A stretch of 51,412 bases of DNA from Ectocarpus siliculosus. Taxonomy: Eukaryota; Sar; Phaeophyceae; Ectocarpales; Ectocarpaceae. The position numbers were made by a program, and so were the translations under genes. The DNA is taken from positions 6,098,462-6,149,873 of the forward strand of contig FN649727.1 in the NCBI GenBank assembly GCA_000310025.1, given 5' to 3'. Shown one piece after another: positions 43,056 through 51,412 of the stretch. The first letter of the stretch is position 1. Each line of letters opens with the position of its first letter. The notes under the pieces were generated by a model that was not told the DNA's origin, did not search any database, and saw only the letters and a list, made by a program, of their open reading frames with translations.

Positions 43056-46000
43056 ATGAATACTCCAACTTCAGCCCTGTCCCCGGGTTCAAGTTTAGGG
43101 GCGTCACGAAGGCAAAGCGTGGGGTCTGAAGGTGCACAGCAACAATAGGGAAACCGAGAGTTGATTCTCCCTCCTTTCTCTCTCGCGTTGTTTACTCACA
43201 GCAGGCACTTTACATGGCCTGGCCCCAAGGAAACGTAACGACAACACAATCTTGCCGGGGCGTTCGTTCCTTTTACAGCAGTAGTAGAGGATTTCGATCC
43301 ACCCGGAACATCACTCTGTTCAAGAGCGAGATGCGGCGGAACTAGGTGACATTCACGATTCAGCCGCAGCAGTACACAAGAGTGCGGGTTGTTACACTTC
43401 GCACTGACATAGTGCGGGTGTCCGGTACAGTGCGAGTGGAATTGGCTGGTACAGACATATGCAGGTGGCATAATCAAGATGGGTAATACATTGGATAGTG
43501 CTGGTGCCCGCTATAGTGCGAGTGAAAGCGCTTGGCACATGGTACCCCCACTATGAGAGGGCACCCGACTACATTACTGCTGTACCGCACACACCCAACC
43601 TGAATACGGCGGGCATCCCTCCCCCTCTCCCCGTGATTGCACCATTGCATCAACCTCCCCACGAGTGATGACATGCCTCTGCTGTTACTGGTGGACCTGA
43701 TTGTGTTTTTTTCTTCCCCGGGTGGGCTTCTCTCTTTTTCTGTGTAGTACCAAGGTTGAAACAGGGGATGTACCGCTCTCTCTGGCCGGCAATTTGAGTG
43801 GTACGCATACACGAACTACGGCGGTACATGCTGTAGATTATGTACCGCTACTGCTGTTGAATCCTAAGGCCACTTGTTAAGCTGTCCTTTTTTGGGCTGT
43901 CCCTTTTCTCAAAAAGGGACGAACCAAAAAATAATCTAGCAAAAAGATGACCCACTTGTTACGGTGCTGGTCGATCCTTTTTGCTCATCCGCCAAAAAAA
44001 ATGACCCTGCAACCCTGCAACAACAAGTGCAACGGCCGTTCGTCACACAATGAGTACCTTGGCACCGAGTTGGTTTTTCGGTGATATCTCCGCACAGAGC
44101 GAAGCATCAGCAACTGTAAAGCTATCCCCCGCGAGCTGGGTGCTTGGTCCGCCTTGTGTGGCGGCTGATCGAGACCACAGGGCAGTGGGAGGCACGGCAA
44201 CTGAGGTGGCGAGAGTCAACAGCACCTTGAAAAACCCCACCGCGCCAACAACCAGCTTTTTTTGCTCTTTTTTGCCCATGCCGCAACTTTGGTTCATGGA
44301 TGCTCCCTCGCCACACACTGAAACAGCAGCGATGACAAAGGTATCCGCCACGAGCTATGTGTATGGTCCGTCTTGTGTGGTGGTTGATACAGACCAGGAG
44401 GCTGACGGGCGGTCAGAGGTTGTGAGCGCGAGAGTGGTGGACAAGCGGGAAAAATGACCCGCCGCGTCTCCAAGCATATATATATTTTTTTTCTTAATTT
44501 GACACCACGAAACCATCTCCATCATAGCATATTTTTTGTTCTTTTTCCCCGTGTTGCAACTTTGGTTCATCGATGCTCCCTCGTCACACACCGAAGCAAC
44601 AGCGATGACAAAGGTATCCGCCATGAGCTGTGCGTCTGATTCGTCTTGTGTGGTGATTGATACAGACCAGGACGCTATAGGTCGCCCAGAAGTTGGGTTC
44701 GCAAAAGTTGACTGTGCACCAAAAAGACCCACCGCTGCTGCGTCCAGGCTCTTTCGGCTCGTTTGCCGCTTGTTTGCCGCACACATCGGGTTGTCCACCT
44801 CGTCAGCCGAATGACAACATTACGTCTATGGCCGAGGCTACTGACTCCGTACCAGTCACATGACACGACTCGTGCGAATACCGTTAGAGTTTGCGGGGAT
44901 CATCCGTCGAGATAATCAAGTTTGTGGGCAAGTGTCATGTGTTGTGACAGAAAAAGGACAACAAAAAAGGACCGTCCCATCCTGTCACAAAGTTGCCCAA
45001 AAAGGGACAGGATGGGGCGATCTTTTTTCGCTGTCCCTTTTCGGGAGGTTCAAAAATGCAAAAAAAGACCACCTAACAAGTGGTTCTTGGTCAGTTGTCC
45101 CTTTTTGAGAAAAGGGACAGCCCAAAAAAGGACAGCTTAACAAGTGGCCTAATTGTCTTTTTTTTTGGGAACCACTGACTGAATCCAAGATGTTGCCCTT
45201 TGTTGTCACCCTCTCCGGCAGGCAAAGGAGAGGCGGAAGCGCACGGTATGGACCACTGGGCGCTGGTAGGGGAGAAGCTGACGGCGGAGAAGCACCTAGC
45301 GGAGGATGCCAAGAAGGTATGGGTGTTGCATGGGACACCACTCGAGAGAAAAAGAGAGCTAAAAGAGTAGTGTAATATATATACGCGGTGCGCTCGATAA
45401 ATGAAACACCGGGCAGCATTGTCCGATGCTGTAGAAACTACGCTGCAGAAACAGGTGCTTGATAATAGCTCTGCGTTCACCTTATGTTGCGAATGATAGT
45501 GCCACTCAAACGGCCCATTATGCCCGATCATAGAATGACCCCCTTGGGCACGCGAGTCTGTACAGGATTATCACCAAAGGGTGTCATTGGTTGGCCTTAC
45601 CTTTTCTGCACCGCAACTCCTTTAAGAACACCCTCCATGAGTCCCCTCCATGAGAGCCACACCCGCACAGAACCGCGAGCGAAGCACATAAGACCTAGTG
45701 TGCATACCATACGTACTGCTGTGTCACCGGAGTTGTTTTTTTTCCTACTGAGGACACAGGCTTCCCTCGTTGGGGGGAGGCCCAGGTCGCAGTAGTCTTT
45801 TCCCACTACTAAGGGCTGGCAGTTCTCTTCGTTGAGATTTAGAGAGGAGAGGGTCTCAGAAGAGAGAGACAAGAGAGAGTGTGCCGCCGAAGGGGCGAGG
45901 GAGACCAAGCCCGAGGGTCTCGGATTCCCAAACGCCGCCAAGAGGGACGCATCCACAGTCGGGTCTCTTGCTGATCAACCATCACTAAGATCCTCCGTTC

Positions 46001-47953
46001 GGATCGTATCTTGGTCCTACTCTTGTATGTGCAACAACAATGGTTACAGCACTTCTACACCTGTCATCCACACTACCCCTCTACTTTTAAGTTCACCCCG
46101 GGGCGTTGAACGAAATATCCATGCAATCATGCCGGCAACCTTGTTGCTGTTGTCGTTGCTATTTGTTGTTGTGTTGTTGTTGTTGTTGTTGTTGTTTATA
46201 CTGTCCATATTTTCTTTTCTGTCTATGTAGAAGATTAGAAGCCCATCCACCGGCGGCCGACAACCATGGTTGCACCTCATGCACACTCAGGCGCCCTTTT
46301 CTGTCATGCCAAAAAATCGTAGTGCGGTTTCATCACCCTGTCTTGTCTGCAAGGGTTGAAGAGTATCATGCAGTAACTCTCGCTGCAGTGGAGATGAACA
46401 ATCTTCGAACGGGAATGACTACATTGTGTTCGAAACGGCGTTGTTGAGTTTTTTTATGACCGACCGTGTTGATCTCCGACAACGTCGATGAAGCTTGAAC
46501 TTTGTCACGACTGCGACTGAGTTATCGTAGGAGGTAGACGAGCTTGACTGTTCCGCGCTTTGTGTTTGTGCTGCTGCAAACTTCAAGTTCGAGTTGAATT
46601 GAGTCGATTTTCAGGTGACTTTGACAGCCCCCGTGACGAGCGATGTGATGGCGATCCAATATTTTCGCGAACGATAGGGAGCTCTATGGTTGATAGTGGC
46701 ATCTGTGGCGAAGTTGCGGATGATCTAGTCACTTTTGTATGTTCTCCGATGGCGCATGAGTCGGCCACCCTGAGAGCTAAACGACGAGGGCTTGCTTCTC
46801 TGTTGCTACAGCAACCGATTGCGACGGAGCAGAAAATGTCGAGTAGAATGCTGAACCACGGCGTATAGCCCGCTTGCCGAGATCCTTTGCTGGTTTCGTG
46901 GCATGCCGCGGTCTTTACCAGGAGTAACAACGGTACCCGTTCTTCATTTGGTACGATTTTTTTCGTATTTGGTACAGGCTGCAACGTCCGTGTAACGGCG
47001 CAAGCTTCCCCAGTTTCCATTTTTTCTTCTTCTTGAATGCTTTCTCGTCAATGTTGCCTACACCCGACATCGTTCGTGGGTTCCAGCCCGATGGGTCCGC
47101 GACAAATTTCGTGTGCTTCTTTCACCCCGGGGATGTTGTTTGCTGTGTGCAACGACCGCCACATGCAACTTTTTTGTGAACAACTCCGGGGTGCTCTTCT
47201 TCATACGAACATTTTTTGGCGGTCGCCGGTACGTTCTCGAAGGATATCGCGGCGTATGTGTGCGAGAACAGTGCACGGACCCAGACATACGCGAGTATCT
47301 TGAAACAAGCAATATGATCTGTTTCCTCCGTTTGTTTGTAGCTTGCCTTGCCTTCCCCGCAGTAGTGCCCCGTGGACTGCTGCGTGCAGAGTACCGTTCC
47401 TTTCTATCGGGCTGCTAGGCCCCACCCGGTTGGCTGCTTTCAACAAGAGCGGAGCCTTGTTACCTGACTTGTGTCGGTGTTTGGCAACTTCCACAACGTT
47501 GGATTGGGCTTTCATGCTTACTTGAGACCGATCACGTGAATCCATGGTTTTTTATCGAAGGCAAAGGCAGGTATCCCATGACATGATGTTTCAGTAGTGG
47601 AGATGGTGCGTGTGTTTGTGTGATCTGCGCCTATGGGACCACGTGGTACGGACAGTTGAACGTGTTTGGTTATACGGTGTACACTTCCCTGCTGGTTGCT
47701 TCGTGACACGCAGCTGACCTCGCGCTTTCCCCTCCTCTCTTCGCCATTCTCTGCCCTTTTTGTCTCTGTCCAACGTGTGGTGTGGGTCGTTGGTGCTCTC
47801 TGTGGTGCCGTGCGTGCTGCGGCGGGGTTACACACCCAGGTGCTGGTCTCGGACATCAAATCGAGCCTGCGAAGGCTGATGGATGATATCAGTGAAGACA
47901 ACTGGATGTATGACCCCATAGACCTGGGGCAGGGGCATCCTCACGGGAGATGA
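43056..47953 (+). CDS. Small unidentified protein, three exons
   Basis: I do not recognise this gene. Exons 43056-43131, 45222-45316 and 47840-47953 give about 94 residues with agreeing phases. Donors are GAAG|GTGCAC and AAG|GTATGG; acceptors follow pyrimidine-rich CTCTCCGGCAG and CACACCCAG. The N-terminus is Ser/Gly-rich and probably disordered (MNTPTSALSPGSSLGASRR). The middle is a charged helix (WALVGEKLTAEKHLAEDAKK). The end is a second amphipathic helix followed by aromatic residues (SDIKSSLRRLMDDISEDNWM). Support comes from phase agreement, the head-to-head position 248 bp from the TPR gene, and helical exon content. The stop at 47951 may not be the true end if a GC donor after DLG is used. 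Intron 1 holds a transposable element. Confidence 0.55.
43868..45149. mobile_element. 1,282-bp DNA transposon with perfect 53-bp TIRs, probably non-autonomous
   Basis: The left end 43868-43920 and the right end 45097-45149 are exact reverse complements over 53 bp, beginning GGCCACTTGTTAAGCTGTCC. Both outer ends are flanked by the trinucleotide TAA (43865-43867 and 45150-45152), a 3-bp target-site duplication of the kind made by PIF/Harbinger-type elements. The inner part has further CCACTTGTTA or complementary copies near 43949 and 45074 and three diverged tandem modules (44050-44800). No transposase is recognisable, so it is likely mobilised in trans. Perfect TIR identity suggests recent movement. 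It sits in intron 1 of the small plus-strand gene. Confidence 0.88.
44050..44800. repeat. Three diverged tandem modules inside the TIR element
   Basis: Units at roughly 44050-44260, 44262-44450 and 44535-44740 share a core with CAACTTTGGTTCAT, GATGCTCCCTCG, CACACAC, GCGATGACAAAGGTATCCGC, then TCGTCTTGTGTGGTGTTGAT-like sequence; the first is the most diverged. Both strands stay largely open: plus PQLWFMDAPSPHTETAAMTK against LQLWFIDAPSSHTEATAMTK, minus MADTFVIAVASVCDEGASMN. The coding strand, if any, is undecided. Confidence 0.75.
46163..46198. repeat. (GTT)n microsatellite
   Basis: GTT-rich run in intron 2 of the small plus-strand gene. Confidence 0.9.
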
Positions 47954-49209
47954 CCCCCGTTCCAGCGTAGACCTTAGACGGCCGCTACCGGGGTGCCATT
48001 TTAGAGCAGCGGGTACAGCAGTAGCTGTTTTTCTTGTCCCTTGTATATACGAACGAAGCATTGCTGCTTGGTGCCCACAAGGATCACTGCTGCAGGAGGT
48101 GGCTATCCCAGCAGTGGTGGCGGCAATTTCGAGCTTGTTTTTCGCTGGAGGAGATGGCTCGTCCAAGGTTTTGGGTTTCACCGAGGTTTTGCGTCGGGAG
48201 AATTCACTGCTTTTATGCCTTGGTTAGGGGTGTTGTACATAGGGTCTCGGTTGTAGAACTGACGTGTTGCGGTCTTCATTTGGCGTCTGTCTGGTCAGTT
48301 ACATTTGTGTTTTGCGGGGGCGCACGGGACGGGAGAAGTAGACTACGCCTGTGCTCCACGAAGAGCAACAGCGTGTTATCAATGAGCCACTCTTGCGACC
48401 CCTCAAAGTACTATTTTGTCCAGACGGAGACTACATGATGTAGTATGCTCGGTCGAGAATAAACCGCATTTTTTTTGGCAATGCACGGCCAACCTTCGGG
48501 CGAGCACTCTCAATCACTGCTTGTATCGATATCGGTGCGTCTCGCTTTGTGGTTATTTTTGTGTGGGGCACTCAATACGCCCACCACTTTGTCGTTGGAC
48601 GTGGCCAATCGTTCCCCAAGGTTGTGTACAACAGCAGGATAGCCCTCTTGCGGTGAAGAAGGCGAGCAAGAGCAGAGACGCAGCTACAGCGGCGACTTAG
48701 CGACATCACACATCCCAACCCAAAACACACAACACAGCGGGTTGATAAAACAGCTATGCAGCACACCCGAGCACACCCGTGCCGAATCTGGGAGGCGTTT
48801 TCCAGCTGGAGAACCTTTTTATCTCGCCAGCTTTGGCGTATGCACGACCGGCGGCCGAAGCCGAATCTGTGGTAGCATGTTTGAATGCGGCGGGGCCCCC
48901 TACCCCCCCCTTCTGCTTTTTGTCCCGAGCCCTGGGGCTGTTGTTGCCCAAACTCGGCAATGATCAACGTCTCGCTGATCTGCGCTTCTCTGTCTCACCC
49001 CTCGTCTCCCACTCCTTTTGATGTGAGTGGGTTTTACGTCGTATCCAGGAGAAGATACCATTTGCCCAGGCTTTCAGAAAGGTCTCGTGTTCTACTTACA
49101 GCAAAGCCGAGCCTGTTTTTTGCCTCTTTGTGAGTCGCAACAATCTACAGCAGCACTCCAGCAGGAACGAAAAACCAGGCACCCACTTCCCCTGGAGCAA
49201 AACGGAGCG
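47954..49209. other. Intergenic region between small gene and FHA gene
   Basis: 1.26 kb with no supportable gene. A minus-strand frame at 48960-48754 has an attractive composition (AAFKHATTDSASAAGRAYAK) and would start about 250 bp from the FHA gene, matching the divergent spacing elsewhere. It has no ATG and no matching exon, so it is not called. Confidence 0.5.
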
Positions 49210-50890
49210 ATGACCACACCGCTGTACGTGCTGAAGCCAATCTCCTCTGGCTACAAGTGAGTGATTGAGATAATCGAAGCGGTGCTGTCCGTGGCTATGA
49301 CACACCGAGGCCACAGCCTTGATGTATGATACTTACAGTAGTACATACGGGTGCCCGTAGCTGGACGGTTTTGAAATTGTACGACACACTCTGTTGGCAA
49401 GACCCATGGCAACATTTCGAGCTCTCTGTTACGAAGACCCAAGGCCGTATCTCTTTCTCCCAACGCTTGTGCTGAAACTCGGACTGGGCACAATGGACTT
49501 GCACGCCCGCTGCGTTTCTAGAATTGTACATGATTCACAAAAGGAAACGATCGCCAAACTGGTCGTGGTTCCTACTCAAAATAGATTTCTAAGTGTATTG
49601 CCGTTGGTTGCTGGAGGTACGCTTATTTCTGTTGACCAATAGACTGCTGCTGTGATGCTGTCGCGGCAACATGAGTGCCGTAGCCGTAGCTCCTGCATCC
49701 TGCACGCTGTGTGGCGCTGTCTTCGTCTGCGCGGCAACAACGGTGCGGTAGGAGACGTAGGCAAGCATCCACCTCAAAACACCTACATACATCCGGGCTC
49801 GCTGATTTCTGAAAAATGCTGAAGGGCGACACTGATTGCCCACCCCACGCGGACCAAGTATAGCTGTTGTTGACCTTGCTGTCTCTTTCTCGTTCCGGTC
49901 GCCCTCTCTCGGCATAACCCTAACCCTTTCTTGCGCGTGTCCTGCGCGTCGTATGTGTAACTTGGGATTGGATGGATTGGCCTCTCAGGGAAGTGCTACT
50001 CCCGCCGGGGACGAAGTTCATCGGTAGGAGCGTAGCGACGGGAATTCAAAGCCAAGTCGTGTCGCGCAAGCACATCGAGGTCGCCGTTGGTAAGTGGGCA
50101 GCACACCCAAGGAGCCCTCCCTCCAAGGGGAAACCATGGGGCACCCCTACCTCCCCTCCCCTCCTTCGGGCCTAAATTTGACGCTCATAACCACCACCTA
50201 GCACGGGTCCTGCTGCACTCCAGGATTCAGTATGGCTGTTGTCAAACCTATACTCTTCATTGTACAGGCTTTCCGTGTCGCGTCCTGAAACGTATGTAAT
50301 ACTCTTTGTTGTATAGCCTTTAGTATGGCACGTTACGACCCATATGATAGGGCGGTGTGCGGGTCCAAGTAAGGCGGTACGATATCCTATTAGATTTATT
50401 ATCGCGTTCTACAGCCCATACAATACGTGGGTGTGTTGGTTAAATAATGTCCAATTCTGTGTCCTACGGGCTTTTGTGTCGCATTCTAAAACCCACATTG
50501 CACGTGGGTGTTGGTTAAGTCCATACTGTATCCTACAGGCTCTAGTGCTTTGTAAAACCCATACAATGCCTTGGTGAATACGAAGTATGTGTTAAGCATG
50601 TGCATACTAAATCGCACACAAAAAATCATACTTCCGCAAGGTTGTATGCATGGTATGCCCTACGAAGTCCATACAACAAACTAAGGCATATTTAGGTTTC
50701 AGTATAAATCACGCTAAATCCTGTACAATAGACCCCTCGCGACCAAGATTGACGCGTAGCCTCGGGGGGTGCTCCTTGGTTTCCACTGGGAGGGCCCTTT
50801 GCACGCCCATCAATGGAAAACATTTAACTGCAGTTTCTGTGCTTTGTGTGTTTAGATATTTGAACGTCAACCGCGCGAATCGACCAGCCG
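49210..50890 (+). CDS. FHA-domain protein, PNKP/aprataxin-type, 5' part
   Basis: FHA domains bind phosphothreonine peptides, and this subtype is found in the DNA-repair proteins PNKP, aprataxin and APLF. Exons: 49210-49256 (MTTPLYVLKPISSGY), 49989-50089 (EVLLPPGTKFIGRSVATG then VVSRKHIEVAV) and 50834 to about 50890 (YLNVNRANRPAG); phases agree with these acceptors. The key FHA residues are visible: GRS, SRKH and the N-x-N/RPAG turn. The domain starts at residue 1, as in PNKP and aprataxin. After RPAG a donor G|GTAAGA fits; alternatively the frame stays open to a stop at 50992-50994. No kinase, phosphatase or HIT domain lies in the window, so the exact protein is open. Confidence 0.75.
50180..50700. 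repeat. Diverged tandem repeat, unit about 70-80 bp, in FHA intron 2
   Basis: Phrases of the form CCCATACAATnCGTGGGTGT, TTGGTTAA, TCCTACnGGCT, TTTGTGTCGCAT and CTAAAACC recur several times between 50217 and 50690 with substitutions and small indels. The units are too eroded to give an exact copy number. Confidence 0.6.
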
Positions 50891-50994
50891 GTAAGAACAC
50901 GTCGGTCTTGCCGGGTCGAAGAGCACAGTATTGCCATCATGTAGGAACGGCGGGCTCCCCTGAGAGCGGTGGCAGTTTGCGGGGGCGCGGATGA

Positions 50995-51412
50995 TTCTAG
51001 AAAGAGCGGTACCGGTAGATGTCTAATTACAGCCTTGCGGTTATTTCAATAAGTCGTACTCCCTATCCAACTCTCTTCCGTTTTACTTACCCCCCCCCCG
51101 CGCCCAAACAAGTAGAAAGAAGGTACAGGCATAGTACCCAGGAGGAGATGGTAGCTATACTGAGGCATAGGAACCTGGCTAAATCGGCGGGATGGGATAT
51201 CGATGTGTAGGGGAAGACTTTTTTGAGCCCCCTTTTGGATGATAAAAAAGAAACAATGGCCCATCCGTGATCCATCCCGGGGGAACCACCCCTCCGTTCT
51301 CCCCGAGGACCCCTGGGCCAGTGGGCTTATTCCCCCAAGGGATGGCGTACCCCCTCCCCCCCCCCCCCCCCCCCGGGGGAAAAAAAATAAAAAAAACCCC
51401 CCCCCCCCCCCC
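50995..51412. other. Terminal stretch: unassigned sequence, then low-quality homopolymers
   Basis: A plus-strand frame ending at 51210 (VERRYRHSTQEEMVAILRHR...) starts after a C run and could be a fragment of a further exon or element, but I cannot assign it. From about 51240 the sequence turns into strings of C, G and A homopolymers, ending in a C run. It resembles the degraded sequence beside the gap at 10538 and suggests a contig end here. Confidence 0.5.

Noticed and set aside
45597-45956. Minus-strand frame with LNLNEENCQPLVVGKDYCDLGL, possible mobile-element fragment
   Set aside because: Starts at GTG, no matching neighbour and no known motif. It is not strong enough to call.
46583-47020. 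145-codon minus-strand frame with an ATG in an intron of the small plus gene
   Set aside because: No recognisable motif or helix pattern; such lengths arise by chance in a 51-kb window read in six frames.
48754-48960. Minus-strand frame (GPAAFKHATTDSASAAGRAYAK) about 250 bp from the FHA start
   Set aside because: The spacing matches the other divergent pairs, but it has no ATG and no phase-matched second exon.
51019-51210. Plus-strand frame ending VERRYRHSTQEEMVAILRHR... near the window end
   Set aside because: It could be an exon or element fragment, but there is no motif, no confident acceptor and the sequence degrades just after it.

Overview
This window is nuclear DNA from an intron-rich eukaryote. 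The layout fits a brown alga (Phaeophyceae, Ectocarpus-like): exons of about 50-580 bp, introns mostly 0.3-1 kb, 5' splice sites that are mostly GTG, three head-to-head gene pairs with only 207-252 bp between start codons, and abundant CTG/CAG and homopolymer tracts. The organism call is inference; no marker gene was compared. There are no operons, no bacterial genes and no recognisable rRNA or tRNA. I built exon models by hand from splice sites, exon length modulo three, phase agreement across introns, and family motifs.

Layout. (1) 78-18680, minus: most of a large, divergent SMC-family ATPase in 23 traceable exons (about 1,006 residues: Walker A head, Q-loop, coiled coil, hinge, second coiled coil). 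Its C-terminal head lies beyond position 1. Intron 5 (10483-14694) holds a 100-N assembly gap, a G/T-only tract that looks like a contig-end artefact, and fragments of two non-LTR retrotransposon lineages. (2) 18933-24413, plus: a complete 245-residue MYND zinc-finger protein in five exons, head to head with the SMC gene. (3) 24414-28332: no supportable gene, but a 69-bp minisatellite. (4) 28333-30892, plus: a leucine-rich-repeat protein in four exons. (5) 32779-36182, minus: a Sel1-repeat protein with a likely mitochondrial presequence. (6) 36390-40371, plus: an EFCAB11-like EF-hand protein in six exons, head to head with the Sel1 gene. (7) 40759-42807, minus: a TPR protein with a polyglutamine tract, tail to tail with the EF-hand gene. 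(8) 43056-47953, plus: a small unidentified protein (about 94 residues) in three tiny exons, head to head with the TPR gene. Its first intron contains a complete 1,282-bp transposable element with perfect 53-bp terminal inverted repeats. (9) 49210 to beyond about 50890, plus: the start of an FHA-domain gene of the PNKP/aprataxin type. The last 170 bases are low-quality, homopolymer-rich sequence that probably marks a contig edge.

The genes do not form an evident pathway. They are housekeeping or adaptor proteins (chromosome structure, zinc finger, LRR, Sel1, EF-hand, TPR, FHA). The most interesting non-gene signals are: retrotransposon fragments bracketed by G homopolymers on both sides; the intact TIR element with internal triplicated modules; 26 exact copies of the octamer ACTGCTGT or its complement, where about 1.6 are expected by chance; and the repeated head-to-head promoter architecture.
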